Assembly (NCBI RefSeq): GCF_002846555.1
Contig: NZ_PJMS01000001.1
Span: 496,001 to 560,000, forward strand
Direction of reading: 5' to 3'
DNA from: Aquimarina sp. MAR_2010_214
GTDB lineage: Bacteria; Bacteroidota; Bacteroidia; Flavobacteriales; Flavobacteriaceae
Length of the DNA: 64,000 bases
The position numbers and the translations under genes were made by a program. The notes beneath the pieces were generated by a model. That model was given only the letters and a program-made list of their open reading frames with translations, had not been told where the DNA came from and ran no database searches. Positions 37,134 to 46,787 of this stretch are shown piece after piece (positions within the stretch are counted from its first letter, which is position 1; each line of letters opens with the position of its first letter).

Positions 37134-38015
37134 TTATCTTAGTTCAAACTGAGTGTTTGAGATCATTTTTGGTCCAGAGAATACATTTACGATATAGTTC
37201 CCTTTAACTAGTTCTCCTTCTACAGCATCTACTAATACACAAACATCTAATGCTTCATTTTCATAGAATACTTTATTAGTTCCACTATAAGTAAGTGTAG
37301 CACTATCAAAGTTTACTGCTATCTTATCTCCTATCAAAACATTACCAGGGTTAACTACTTGTACATAAAGGTTTTTATCTCCTTTTTCAGTTAATTTATT
37401 TGGTGCAAGTGTAAAACAAACTCTTACTTTTTCAGCTCTACTCGCTTTAGAAGTAGTTGATATTTTACCACTGTTACGCACACGTACTCCTTCAGCTTTA
37501 ATATTTGCTGCTGTAAGCGCCGAGCCTCTTTCTACTATCTCAGCAAGTTTGCTGTTTTGAGTCTGTAAAGAATCTGATAAAATTATTCTTTTATTTAATG
37601 CAACAGAAGTACTATCTAAATCTGTAGTTAATTGCGTATTTGCAACTGTTAAACTATCAGCAAGCTTAAACAATCTTTCGCGTTCTTTCTTAAGTTTACC
37701 TACTTCTCTTCTGTAACGAGAGATTAAAGCTAGGTTAGCGTCATTATCTTTTACGCTATCTAATAAGACTACGATACGTTCTTTAGCCTTAAGTAAATGG
37801 TCATCCATTACTTCATTAAGAGCAATAGCATTGTCATACTTTGTTATCAATTCTCCTAATTCACTTTCAATAAGATCCTTTTCTTGTTGCAAAATTGCTT
37901 TATTTTGCTTCTCTTCGTTGTAAAACTTATACGTAAATATCCCTAAAATAAGTAGCAGTGCTCCTAGAACACCGATAAGAATCTTAAGGGTTAAGTTATT
38001 GTTTTGAGTTGTCAT
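37134..38015 (-). CDS. Conserved hypothetical membrane-anchored coiled-coil protein
   Basis: 293 residues. One membrane segment at about 10-28 (LKILIGVLGALLLILGIF) with a short cytoplasmic start, then a long coiled coil (about 32-165, heptads with many Leu/Lys/Glu), then a beta-rich C-terminal domain of about 100 residues (KVRVCFTLAPNKL...GNYIVNVFSGPKMISN). The layout suggests an inner-membrane protein reaching into the periplasm. I recognise it as a kind of protein seen between glyS and comF in Flavobacteriia, but no function is known. It is divergent from comF, with a 73-bp gap that includes a TATATTTA box at 38061-38054. Confidence 0.65.
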   Translation of the reverse strand: MTTQNNNLTLKILIGVLGALLLILGIFTYKFYNEEKQNKAILQQEKDLIESELGELITKYDNAIALNEVMDDHLLKAKERIVVLLDSVKDNDANLALISRYRREVGKLKKERERLFKLADSLTVANTQLTTDLDSTSVALNKRIILSDSLQTQNSKLAEIVERGSALTAANIKAEGVRVRNSGKISTTSKASRAEKVRVCFTLAPNKLTEKGDKNLYVQVVNPGNVLIGDKIAVNFDSATLTYSGTNKVFYENEALDVCVLVDAVEGELVKGNYIVNVFSGPKMISNTQFELR

Positions 38016-38088
38016 AATTAAGATTTATAATTTTTGATGGTTATTTTAATAGCTAAATATAATAATTAATGTTAATCTCCCTAATAAA

Positions 38089-38769
38089 ATGCTAAGAGAC
38101 TTAGCGTATTTATTCTATCCTATATATTGTGCTGCCTGTGACAGTCCTCTATATACTAATGAAAGGTTACTGTGTACTTCATGTAGGCACGAGCTTCCTT
38201 TGGGCAATTTCCATAACGTAAACGCAAAAAAAATTGAAAAAGTATTTTATGGTCGTGTCAAAATTGAAAATGCTACTGCTTTATTTGTATTTCATAAAGA
38301 TAGTTTAGTACAAAATTTAATTCATAACCTAAAGTATAGGGGAAGAGAAGAAATAGGAGAAGAACTAGGTAAATGGCTTGGTCAGGAGCTAATTCAAACA
38401 GCTGAATACCAAATTATTGATTCTGTAATCCCAGTTCCTTTACACAAAAAGAGATTACAGGAAAGGGGGTATAATCAAGTAGGAAAATTCGGAGTCGAAA
38501 TTGCCAAAAAACTAAATGCTGAATATGTCGATTCTGTTTTGAAAAAAATTTCTTACAATAAAAAACAATCCAAACACGGAAGACTTAGCAGGTGGATAAA
38601 CACGGTTGAAACATTCGGAGTTCAAAATGAGTCCTTACTTGTGAATAAGCATATTTTGTTGGTTGATGATATTGTTACAACAGGTGCAACAATAGAATCT
38701 TGTGTAAACGCTTTAAAATCTATTCCTGGTATCAAAATAAGTGTTGCCACAATAGCTATAACAGAGTAA
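38089..38769 (+). CDS. comF: ComF family phosphoribosyltransferase-like protein
   Basis: 226 residues. The N-terminal zinc-binding part has CAACDSPLYTNERLLCTSC (two CxxC pairs), followed by a PRTase fold with the PRPP loop LLVDDIVTTGATIESC near 185-200 and the preceding VIPVPLHKKRLQERGYNQ. ComF proteins act in DNA uptake and recombination in naturally competent bacteria; whether this species is competent is not shown. An IS1595-family element has inserted 12 bp after the stop, separating comF from the Ig-like lipoprotein gene. Confidence 0.9.
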   Translation: MLRDLAYLFYPIYCAACDSPLYTNERLLCTSCRHELPLGNFHNVNAKKIEKVFYGRVKIENATALFVFHKDSLVQNLIHNLKYRGREEIGEELGKWLGQELIQTAEYQIIDSVIPVPLHKKRLQERGYNQVGKFGVEIAKKLNAEYVDSVLKKISYNKKQSKHGRLSRWINTVETFGVQNESLLVNKHILLVDDIVTTGATIESCVNALKSIPGIKISVATIAITE

Positions 38770-38773
38770 TTAG

Positions 38774-38781
38774 AATAACAT
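38774..38781. repeat. Target-site duplication, left copy
   Basis: AATAACAT, identical to 39835-39842, directly adjoining the left inverted repeat of the IS element. Confidence 0.9.
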
Positions 38782-39834
38782 GGCTAAGTTCTAAAAAGCA
38801 TATTATTTACTACTATGTTTTTAAATTCCATCCAGGCAGTATTGGAAGCAAAGGCTATAGCTGCTACGGTTGCCATTTTACTGGTTGAATTTTTTATTTT
38901 TTCTAAGACTAAAAACCAATTCAGATAATTCTGAAGGTATTTTGTTGCCACTCCATTGAAGGGCTCCATAAATTTCCTTAGACGCATATCCATATTATTC
39001 ACATTTTGTACGTGATATATTTTGTCAACAGCTCTTTGACCCTTCGAAGCATTAAATTTTTTGTGTGCTACCTTCTTGTCTTTTGCAAATGCAGTATAGC
39101 TTCTGTGACTGTCGCTACAAAGGGTTTCTACTTTAGCCAACTTCCCTTGTAATATAGTCTCCAAGTCACTTTTACTAATGCGACCTCTGGTAGCTACTTT
39201 GAAATCTTTGTTCCCTGATCGGTCACAACTGGCTATCACAGCTACTTTTTCATTACTGAGACCAGCTTTACTTGCCTTTGCGCCACGTTTTCTAGCAGGA
39301 CGATCCAAATTTCGATTCCCTTTTTCAGAGTAAGCAAAGAAAAGATCATCACTCTCTAGGATTCCTTGGAATTCATCCACACTTACGCTCCCAAAGGAGA
39401 CAAGTAATTTGTGCCTCCAATCAAAAGAAGTCTGAATAGAAATCCCTGTTTCTTTGGCACTCTTGCGAATACTATATCCAGAGAGTAAACAGAATAAATA
39501 ACGATTAACTTTGTCTTTCTTCTTGAGGTTGTACCAGAACTTACCGGTAGTTTCACTAAAGTTTTTATGACAAGTATTACAAACATAGCGCTGTACTCCT
39601 TTGAGCTTACCATTAGCCTTAATTTTATTGCACTTACAATGAGGACAGCTTATGGCTTTACTCTGATTGCTATCAATCAGGGCTGAACCCTCAGTAGAGA
39701 TCTCCAATAATGTGGAAACAATTTCTGATTGAACCAAAGCCGATGAACTAATGAAAAAATCTCTAAAATCTTCTGGTATCATTTCTCCGTTTTTATAAAG
39801 TAAAGATAAAACATATTCTAATTAGAACTTAGCC
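38782..39834. mobile_element. Complete IS1595-family insertion sequence (1053 bp)
   Basis: Terminal inverted repeats at 38782-38809 and 39807-39834 share 13 perfect outer bases (GGCTAAGTTCTAA) and most of the next 15. Both ends abut an 8-bp direct duplication (AATAACAT), the usual size for this family. One intact transposase is inside, so the copy should be recent and possibly active. It sits in the spacer after comF without breaking a gene. Confidence 0.92.
38784..39782 (-). CDS. IS1595-family transposase
   Basis: 332 residues. An N-terminal zinc ribbon (Cys46, Cys49, Cys68, Cys71: CPHC...CNTC) is followed by a helix-turn-helix-like region (GYSIRKSAKETGISIQTSFDWRHKLL) and the DDE/ISXO2-type catalytic domain. 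Candidate acidic residues are Asp145/146 in LESDDLFFAY and Asp224 in CSDSHRSY; the third position lies in the HVQNVNNMDMRLRKFM region. The frame is intact. The stop codon lies inside the left inverted repeat, two bases from the IS end, so the element carries no spare DNA on that side. Confidence 0.92.
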   Translation of the reverse strand: MIPEDFRDFFISSSALVQSEIVSTLLEISTEGSALIDSNQSKAISCPHCKCNKIKANGKLKGVQRYVCNTCHKNFSETTGKFWYNLKKKDKVNRYLFCLLSGYSIRKSAKETGISIQTSFDWRHKLLVSFGSVSVDEFQGILESDDLFFAYSEKGNRNLDRPARKRGAKASKAGLSNEKVAVIASCDRSGNKDFKVATRGRISKSDLETILQGKLAKVETLCSDSHRSYTAFAKDKKVAHKKFNASKGQRAVDKIYHVQNVNNMDMRLRKFMEPFNGVATKYLQNYLNWFLVLEKIKNSTSKMATVAAIAFASNTAWMEFKNIVVNNMLFRT

Positions 39835-39842
39835 AATAACAT
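39835..39842. repeat. Target-site duplication, right copy
   Basis: AATAACAT, identical to 38774-38781, adjoining the right inverted repeat. Confidence 0.9.
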
Positions 39843-40017
39843 TTGATATAAAATAGATCAACAAATCTAAATTTGAAACCTTAATTATATAAGTAAAATC
39901 AATTCGATGTATTCTATTTGTAAGTCAATTTTGAATTAACCCTTAAATAGAATTTCATTAAGTTTTTTGTTTTTTAAATATAGTTGTTTCTTTGTGTCCT
40001 AAAATTATTGCGGAGAT

Positions 40018-41631
40018 ATGAGCAAAAGAATAAATACGATATTGCTTACCTTGGCATCACTTGTCATTGTGGTTAGTTGTGCCAAAAAAGGTTCTATAAC
40101 CGGTGGTCCTAAAGATGAGACTCCTCCGGTTTTTATAAAAGCTACGCCTCCCAATTTCTCTACAAATTTTAACAAAAAAGAAATCAGAATCTATTTTGAT
40201 GAATATGTAAAACTAAAAGATCCGCAAAAACAAATTATCGTTTCTCCTCCTATGGATCCTAAACCAACCATCACTCCTATGGGGGGAGCTAGTAAATACA
40301 TAAAAATTAAATTTCTTGATACCTTATTAGAAAATACAACTTATAGCATCAATTTTGGCGAAAGTGTAGTAGATAATAATGAAGAAAATCCTAATCCTTT
40401 TTTTAGATATGTTTTTTCTACAGGAGACTTTCTCGATTCTCTAAGTATAAAAGGTACTGTTGGTGACGCTATTCAAAAAAAGGCAGATCCTTATATTACC
40501 GTAGCTTTGTACGAAGTTGATGAAAACTACTCAGATTCATTGGTATACAAAACTGTTCCCAGATATATTACCAATACCTTAGACAGCTTAGCTTTTAGTC
40601 TTCAAAATCTGAAAGAAGGAAAATTTAAACTCATTGCCTTAAAAGATGTTTCTAATAATTATATCTATGAGCCTAAACAGGATAAAATTGGGTTTTATGA
40701 AGAGGTAATATCACTTCCTGAGGACACTGCCAAAGTCTTCAACCTTAATATATTTAAAGAAATCCTAGATTTTAAAGCTTTAAATCCTAAACAAGTCTCA
40801 AAAAACAAATTTATTTTTCCGTATGAAGGTGAAGTAGATAGCATGAAAATCAAGTTGCTAAGTGAAGCACCAGATACATTTGAAACTCGAATCTTTCCTG
40901 ACAAAGACAAAGACACATTACACTATTGGTTTAGGCCATTTTTTAAAGCAGATTCATTATTATTTGAAGTGACTAATATCAAAAAATATAGAGATACTGT
41001 ACTTGCTCGATTCAAAGATCAGTATAAAGATTCTCTTGTAGTATCCTCTGATATTGGAGCTACACTTGCACCTAATAAAGATTTTGTTTTTTCGGCAAAT
41101 ACTGCTCTGGATAGTATTAATGAGCAACTAATCTCTCTAACTGATAAGGACACACTCGATGTTCCTTTTTCTATCAAATTAGATACTACAAAAAATGAAG
41201 CTCTACTAAATTTTGAAAAAGCAGAGAATAATGCCTACACTTTACAGTTTTTACCAAAAGCTATTAAAGATTTCATTGGCAATGTTAATGACACTATAAA
41301 AATCAATTTCCGGACAAATAAAGTAACCGATTATGGAACCATTTTCTTAACACTCAAAAAAGTAGAAACTTATCCGATTTTGGTTCAAGTAACCAATGAG
41401 AATGAAGAAGTGATCTCAGAAAAGATTGTACGAAGTCAAGAAACTTTGGTTTTTGATTATCTCGATCCGTCTAAATATTATATCAGAATCGTTTTTGACC
41501 GTAATGATAATGGCAAGTGGGACAGCGGTAATTTTTTAAAAGGAATACAACCCGAAGAAATTCGTTACTTTGAGGAACCAATAGATGTTAGAGCAAATTG
41601 GGAAATAAAGCAAACCTTCACATTAGATTAA
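40018..41631 (+). CDS. Ig-like (Big_5) domain lipoprotein
   Basis: 537 residues. Lipobox VIVVSC (Cys21). Residues about 33-140 match the SbsA-type Ig-like domain (DETPPVFIKATPPNFSTNF, KEIRIYFDEYVKLKD, TTYSINFGESVVDNNE). The rest is beta-rich, with a repeat-like FKLIALKD...NYIYEPKQDKIGFY and, near the end, FDRNDNGKWDSGNFLKG, which resembles a Ca-loop. The protein is probably an outer-membrane lipoprotein of unknown task. A TTTG-N17-TTTCTTTG arrangement at 39966-39994 may be its promoter. It overlaps the convergent nitrilase gene by 9 bp. Confidence 0.8.
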   Translation: MSKRINTILLTLASLVIVVSCAKKGSITGGPKDETPPVFIKATPPNFSTNFNKKEIRIYFDEYVKLKDPQKQIIVSPPMDPKPTITPMGGASKYIKIKFLDTLLENTTYSINFGESVVDNNEENPNPFFRYVFSTGDFLDSLSIKGTVGDAIQKKADPYITVALYEVDENYSDSLVYKTVPRYITNTLDSLAFSLQNLKEGKFKLIALKDVSNNYIYEPKQDKIGFYEEVISLPEDTAKVFNLNIFKEILDFKALNPKQVSKNKFIFPYEGEVDSMKIKLLSEAPDTFETRIFPDKDKDTLHYWFRPFFKADSLLFEVTNIKKYRDTVLARFKDQYKDSLVVSSDIGATLAPNKDFVFSANTALDSINEQLISLTDKDTLDVPFSIKLDTTKNEALLNFEKAENNAYTLQFLPKAIKDFIGNVNDTIKINFRTNKVTDYGTIFLTLKKVETYPILVQVTNENEEVISEKIVRSQETLVFDYLDPSKYYIRIVFDRNDNGKWDSGNFLKGIQPEEIRYFEEPIDVRANWEIKQTFTLD

Positions 41632-42405
41632 TTTAAAATTATCCTTATCATCAAGAAAAGGTAATTTATTTCTTATTTTTTTGACATGAGAACTATCTAA
41701 TCTTGCATATAAAATAGCTTCTCTCTCGACAGGATTTTCTTCTAAAACCGAATCTCCTAAAACATCATATACTCCAGAATGGCCGTTGTATTCATATCCT
41801 TTACCATCAAGACCTACACGATTTACCCCGATACAATAACACATATTTTCGATAGCTCTGGCTTTTAGCAATGCATCCCATGCACTAATACGAGGTTTTG
41901 GCCAACTGGCAACATATAATAACACATCATATCCCGAAGTATTTCTTGCCCATACCGGAAACCTAAGGTCATAACAAATTAGTGGTTTAATTCTCCAACC
42001 TTTATAATCTATAATTACATCTTTTTGCCCTGCAGTAAATACTTCCTGTTCTTTGGCTAGTGTAAACAACTGATGTTTATCATACACCTCACAAGTCCCA
42101 TCAGGTAGCATAAAAACCAATCGATTATAATAGTTTCCTTTTTCTTCAATAATAATACTTCCTACAATTGCACAATCTGCCGATTTGGCCATTTTTTCTA
42201 GCCATTGTAAAGTATTCTCTCCCATTTTTTCTGCTACTTCGATAGCATTCATTGTAAACCCTGTAGTGAACATTTCGGGTAAAATAATCAGATCCACTTT
42301 CTGGGATATCGAATTAATTTTTTGAGTAAAAGCTGCACGATTCTGTACCGGGTTTTCCCATGCCAAATGAGATTGGAGTAATGCGACATCTAGAGTTTCT
42401 TTCAT
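41623..42405 (-). CDS. Nitrilase-superfamily omega-amidase (YafV/Nit2-like)
   Basis: 260-residue cytoplasmic C-N hydrolase. The catalytic triad is complete: Glu44 in ILPEMFTTGF, Lys110 in VYDKHQLF, Cys144 in PLICYDLRFP. The opening and the MFTTGFTMNA stretch match the YafV/Nit2 branch, which hydrolyses alpha-ketoglutaramate or alpha-ketosuccinamate and repairs by-products of transaminases. Length is typical. It converges with the Ig-like lipoprotein gene, overlapping by 9 bp. The 330-bp spacer 42406-42735 to ileS shows no gene. Confidence 0.88.
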   Translation of the reverse strand: MKETLDVALLQSHLAWENPVQNRAAFTQKINSISQKVDLIILPEMFTTGFTMNAIEVAEKMGENTLQWLEKMAKSADCAIVGSIIIEEKGNYYNRLVFMLPDGTCEVYDKHQLFTLAKEQEVFTAGQKDVIIDYKGWRIKPLICYDLRFPVWARNTSGYDVLLYVASWPKPRISAWDALLKARAIENMCYCIGVNRVGLDGKGYEYNGHSGVYDVLGDSVLEENPVEREAILYARLDSSHVKKIRNKLPFLDDKDNFKLI

Positions 42406-42702
42406 CTGTGTATACTATAATTTAGAGATCAAATTTGTACTGAATAGATCAGTATAAAATCACATGCAATTATTTCACCGCCTAAAAATACTAAAATCTA
42501 ATCGCCGACAAATGATTTTGAAAAGAGATCTCGTTATTCAACATTACATATTGTTTATTTCAAAATTAAATTTCAGTACTACTAGATATGTTTTCAATGA
42601 AAATTCAATGAAAAACCGAATACTTTGTTAAAAAATCATATTTACCTAACAATTATTTCATATCACAATCCAATTTCACCCTTCTTTTTTCCAGAAAATC
42701 CT

Positions 42703-42710
42703 TATTTTCG
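42703..42710 (+). promoter_or_regulatory. Candidate -7 box for ileS
   Basis: TATTTTCG, one mismatch from TAnnTTTG, 25 bases before ATG 42736. It lies downstream of an in-frame ATG at 42625, so it supports the shorter IleS start. Confidence 0.35.
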
Positions 42711-42735
42711 CACACTTAATAGAAAGAACGATCAA

Positions 42736-45700
42736 ATGAGCACGAAGTTTCCTGAATATAAAGGACTTGACTTACCTAAAGTAGCTGACGAAATACTGGA
42801 TTTCTGGCAACAGAATACCATATTTGAAAAAAGTATTAGTGAACGAGATGGAGCAAAACCGTTTATCTTTTTTGAAGGCCCTCCTTCTGCAAATGGATTA
42901 CCGGGAATTCATCACGTAATGGCTCGTGCAATTAAAGATATTTTTTGTCGCTATAAGACACAAAAAGGATATCAGGTACAACGTAAAGCTGGTTGGGATA
43001 CACACGGGCTTCCGATAGAACTTGGTGTAGAAAAAGAATTAGGAATTACCAAAGAAGATATCGGTAAAAAAATCACCGTAGAAGAGTATAATGAAGCTTG
43101 TAAAAAAGCAGTGATGCGTTATACAGATATCTGGAATGATCTTACACAAAAAATAGGATATTGGGTAGATATGGAAGATCCATATATCACCTATAAGTCT
43201 AAATATATGGAAAGTGTATGGTGGTTACTTTCTCAGATCTATAAAAAAGGATTATTATACAAAGGATATACCATACAGCCGTACTCTCCTAAAGCAGGTA
43301 CAGGACTAAGCTCACACGAACTTAATCAGCCTGGTACGTATCAAGATGTTACCGATACCACAGTTGTAGCTCAATTTAAAGCTAAAAAAGAAACATTGCC
43401 TTCATTCTTGCAGGAGATAGAAGAAGCTATTTACTTTTTGGCATGGACGACAACTCCGTGGACGCTTCCTTCGAATACAGCATTAACAGTAGGTCTTAAA
43501 ATTGATTATGTAGTTGTAAAAACATTTAATCAATATACTTTTGAACCGATTCATGTTGTTCTTGCAAAAAACTTGGTAGGAAAGCAGTTTTCTGGAAAAT
43601 TTATTCAAGCGGAAACTGAAGAAGAACTTACTACTTTCAAAGAAGGAGATAAAAAGATTCCTTATTTCATCTTAAAAGAATGTAAAGGAACAGATCTGAT
43701 CGATATTCGTTATGAGCAGCTTATAGATTATGTACAACCTCATCATAACCCAGAGAATGCCTTTAGAATCATTGCCGGTGATTTTGTAACCACCGAAGAT
43801 GGAACAGGGATAGTACATACTTCGCCAACTTTTGGTGCAGATGATGCATTAGTAGCCAAACAAGCAAAGCCCGAAGTGCCTGCACTACTAGTAATGGATG
43901 GAAATGACAACTTGGTACCTACTGTAGATTTACAAGGACGATTTATCCCACAAATGGGAGATTTGGGTGGTAAGTATGTTAAAAATGAATATTACGATGA
44001 TGGTGAAGCTCCAGAGAAATCTGTAGATGTAGAAATTGCCATTAAATTAAAAATAGAAAATAAAGCTTTTAAAGTCGAAAAATATGTACACAGCTACCCT
44101 AATTGTTGGCGTACAGATAAACCGGTTCTATATTATCCTTTAGACTCCTGGTTTATAAAAGTAACCGATTTTAAAGATCGCATGCATGAGCTTAATCTAG
44201 GTATCAACTGGAAACCTAAAGCAACTGGTGAGGGTCGTTTTGGTAACTGGCTGGCTAATGCTAATGATTGGAATCTATCTCGATCTCGATTCTGGGGAGT
44301 TCCATTACCAATCTGGAGAACAGAAGATGGCAAAGAAGAACTTATCATCGGTTCTGTTGAAGAATTAAAAGCCGAAATGACCAAGGCTGTTGATGCAGGA
44401 GTGCTCGATAAAGATATATTCTCAGATTTTGTTGTGGGTGATATGAGCGAAGAGAACTATGATAAAATTGATCTTCATAAAAATGTGGTAGACAAAATTA
44501 CTCTGGTATCTTCTTCAGGAAAACCGATGAAACGTGAGAGCGATCTTATTGATGTATGGTTCGACTCTGGATCAATGCCTTATGCACAATGGCATTATCC
44601 TTTTGAAAATAAAGAAAAGGTAGAATCAGGAGGAAGAAAAGCAGATTTTATAGCCGAGGGAGTTGATCAAACTCGTGGATGGTTCTATACCCTGCATGCT
44701 ATAGGAACTATGATTTTTGATGATGTTGCCTATAAAAATGTAGTATCTAATGGTCTTGTATTAGATAAAAATGGGCAGAAAATGTCTAAAAGACTTGGTA
44801 ATGCAGCTGATCCTTTCGAGACTTTAAAAACTTTTGGACCAGATGCTACCCGTTGGTATATGATTAGCAATGCCAACCCCTGGGATAACCTAAAATTTGA
44901 TTCTGAAGGAATTGCGGAGGTTCGCCGTAAATTTTTTGGCACACTATATAATACGTATTCATTCTTTACTTTATATGCCAATATTGATAATTTTACGTAT
45001 ACTGAAGCCGACATTCCATTGGCAGAACGACCCGAAATTGATCGTTGGATTCTAAGTGAATTACATACCTTGATCAAAAATGTAGACACGTATTATAATG
45101 ATTACGAACCTACCAAGGCAACCAGAGCAATCTCTGATTTTGTTCAGGAAAATCTAAGTAACTGGTTTGTACGTCTAAGTAGAAGAAGATACTGGAAAGG
45201 TGATTATCAAAAAGATAAAGTTTCTGCTTATCAAACACTATATACTTGTATGCTCACTATTGCTAAATTGGGAGCACCCGTAGCGCCATTTTTTATGGAT
45301 CGATTATATAAAGATTTGGTAACAGGAACCAAAAAAGAAGCTTTTGAAAGTGTTCATTTGGCACATTTTCCTGAGTATGATCAGGCTTTTGTAGATAAAC
45401 CTTTAGAACACAAGATGCAGAAGGCACAGACTATTTCTTCTCTGGTACTTTCGCTACGTCAAAAAGAAAAAATCAAAGTTCGACAGCCACTACAGCGTAT
45501 TATGATTCCTGTGCTAAACGAAGCTGAAAAGAATGAAATTAATGATATTGCAGATCTTATAAAAAGTGAGGTTAATGTTAAAGAGATAGAGCTTATAGAT
45601 GATGCTTCTGGTATCTTGGTAAAGCAAATTAAACCTAATTTCAAAACATTAGGCCCTCGCTTTGGTAAAGATATGAAGTTGATATCCAGTGAGATACAGT

Positions 45701-46140
45701 CGTTTGATCAAGAAACCATTAAAATTCTTGAACAAACAGGGCATTTTGATGTAGAAATTAATGATAAAATTATTACATTAGGTACCGACGATGTAGAAAT
45801 AAGTTCTCAGGATATTGAAGGTTGGTTAGTAGCAAATTCTGGAACTTTGACTGTAGCGTTGGATGTAACGATAAGTCCTGAGCTTAAAAAAGAAGGGATC
45901 GCCAGAGAACTTGTAAATCGTATTCAAAACATCCGTAAAGACAGTGGTCTTGAGGTGACAGATAAGATAGAAATTGTTTTCCAGGAAAACGAAGCTATCA
46001 AAGAAGCCATCGCCACTAATGAGAATTATATTAAAAATGAAACCTTAACCGAGACAATTGAATTTGCATCAGATGTAATAAATGGTACAGAAATTACGTT
46101 TGACGACATTGCAACCCAATTGATAATAAAAAAACATTAA
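42736..46140 (+). CDS. ileS: Isoleucyl-tRNA synthetase, type 2, with GxHH signature
   Basis: 1134-residue class I synthetase charging tRNA-Ile. I start at ATG 42736 (MSTKFPEYKGLDLPKVADEI), since the 37 residues upstream in frame are not family-like and a -7 box lies between. The catalytic core reads PPSANGLPGIHHVMAR: aligned with PPYANG-HxGH of common IleRS, the HIGH motif is GIHH. The WTTTPWTLPSNTAL editing-domain sequence and GQKMSKRLGN (KMSKS loop) are present. Length and sequence fit the eukaryote-like IleRS2 group, which is usually resistant to mupirocin. A dksA-like gene follows after 5 bp. Confidence 0.96.
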   Translation: MSTKFPEYKGLDLPKVADEILDFWQQNTIFEKSISERDGAKPFIFFEGPPSANGLPGIHHVMARAIKDIFCRYKTQKGYQVQRKAGWDTHGLPIELGVEKELGITKEDIGKKITVEEYNEACKKAVMRYTDIWNDLTQKIGYWVDMEDPYITYKSKYMESVWWLLSQIYKKGLLYKGYTIQPYSPKAGTGLSSHELNQPGTYQDVTDTTVVAQFKAKKETLPSFLQEIEEAIYFLAWTTTPWTLPSNTALTVGLKIDYVVVKTFNQYTFEPIHVVLAKNLVGKQFSGKFIQAETEEELTTFKEGDKKIPYFILKECKGTDLIDIRYEQLIDYVQPHHNPENAFRIIAGDFVTTEDGTGIVHTSPTFGADDALVAKQAKPEVPALLVMDGNDNLVPTVDLQGRFIPQMGDLGGKYVKNEYYDDGEAPEKSVDVEIAIKLKIENKAFKVEKYVHSYPNCWRTDKPVLYYPLDSWFIKVTDFKDRMHELNLGINWKPKATGEGRFGNWLANANDWNLSRSRFWGVPLPIWRTEDGKEELIIGSVEELKAEMTKAVDAGVLDKDIFSDFVVGDMSEENYDKIDLHKNVVDKITLVSSSGKPMKRESDLIDVWFDSGSMPYAQWHYPFENKEKVESGGRKADFIAEGVDQTRGWFYTLHAIGTMIFDDVAYKNVVSNGLVLDKNGQKMSKRLGNAADPFETLKTFGPDATRWYMISNANPWDNLKFDSEGIAEVRRKFFGTLYNTYSFFTLYANIDNFTYTEADIPLAERPEIDRWILSELHTLIKNVDTYYNDYEPTKATRAISDFVQENLSNWFVRLSRRRYWKGDYQKDKVSAYQTLYTCMLTIAKLGAPVAPFFMDRLYKDLVTGTKKEAFESVHLAHFPEYDQAFVDKPLEHKMQKAQTISSLVLSLRQKEKIKVRQPLQRIMIPVLNEAEKNEINDIADLIKSEVNVKEIELIDDASGILVKQIKPNFKTLGPRFGKDMKLISSEIQSFDQETIKILEQTGHFDVEINDKIITLGTDDVEISSQDIEGWLVANSGTLTVALDVTISPELKKEGIARELVNRIQNIRKDSGLEVTDKIEIVFQENEAIKEAIATNENYIKNETLTETIEFASDVINGTEITFDDIATQLIIKKH

Positions 46141-46145
46141 GAAGT

Positions 46146-46529
46146 ATGGCAGAAGATATCAAAGTAAGGTACAGCGACGCTGATTTAACGATGTTTAAGG
46201 AAATCATCGTAGACAAAATGGAAAAAGCACAGAAAGATTTGGAATTAATAAGAAGTGCTTACAAAAATGATGGAAATAACGGTACAGATGACACTTCACC
46301 AACATTTAAAGCGTTTGAAGAAGGAAGTGAAACCATGTCTAAAGAAGCAAACACACAACTTGCTATTAGACAAGAGAAATTTGTACGCGATTTAAAGAAT
46401 GCTTTATTACGTATTGAAAACAAAACATATGGTATTTGTCGTGTAACAGGAAAATTAATTAATCCTGACCGATTAAAACTGGTTCCGCATGCTACATTAA
46501 GTATCGAAGCAAAAAATATGCAGAGTTAA
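46146..46529 (+). CDS. TraR/DksA-family protein without zinc-finger cysteines
   Basis: 127 residues with the helical coiled part of DksA/TraR proteins (about 10-85) and a C-terminal finger-like region YGICRVTGKLINPDRLKLVPHATLS. Only one Cys remains where the family normally has four (CxxC...CxxC), so zinc binding is unlikely. The Cys-poor form is common in Bacteroidota. It may bind the RNA polymerase secondary channel like other DksA relatives (inference). It is co-transcribed with ileS (5-bp gap) and followed by a terminator. Confidence 0.85.
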   Translation: MAEDIKVRYSDADLTMFKEIIVDKMEKAQKDLELIRSAYKNDGNNGTDDTSPTFKAFEEGSETMSKEANTQLAIRQEKFVRDLKNALLRIENKTYGICRVTGKLINPDRLKLVPHATLSIEAKNMQS

Positions 46530-46561
46530 ATACAAAAAACAATCTATACCTATAGATTTGG

Positions 46562-46595
46562 CCTCACCGGTTTTTAAACCAGTGAGGTCTTTTTT
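46562..46595 (+). terminator. Terminator of the ileS/dksA-like operon
   Basis: CCTCAC-C-GGTTT pairs with AAACC-A-GTGAGG (46562-46587, one mismatch) and runs into TCTTTTTTTT. Confidence 0.8.
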
Positions 46596-46787
46596 TTATC
46601 TTATACCTGTTATACCTTGAATTTACCGTAAAAGAAAATCATTATTTTTTTCTTTGTATGAAATATAAAATTAAAGCATAGCCTTAGTTACGGTTTCATT
46701 TTATACTGAAATAGAAAGGAAAAAAGGGCGTTTTATTGTGGTAAATTCAAAGTGTAAATGGTATTATACCAAATAAATATAATTAAA

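Noticed and set aside
42625..42735. 37-codon N-terminal extension of IleS
   Set aside because: Not family-like and upstream of the candidate promoter.
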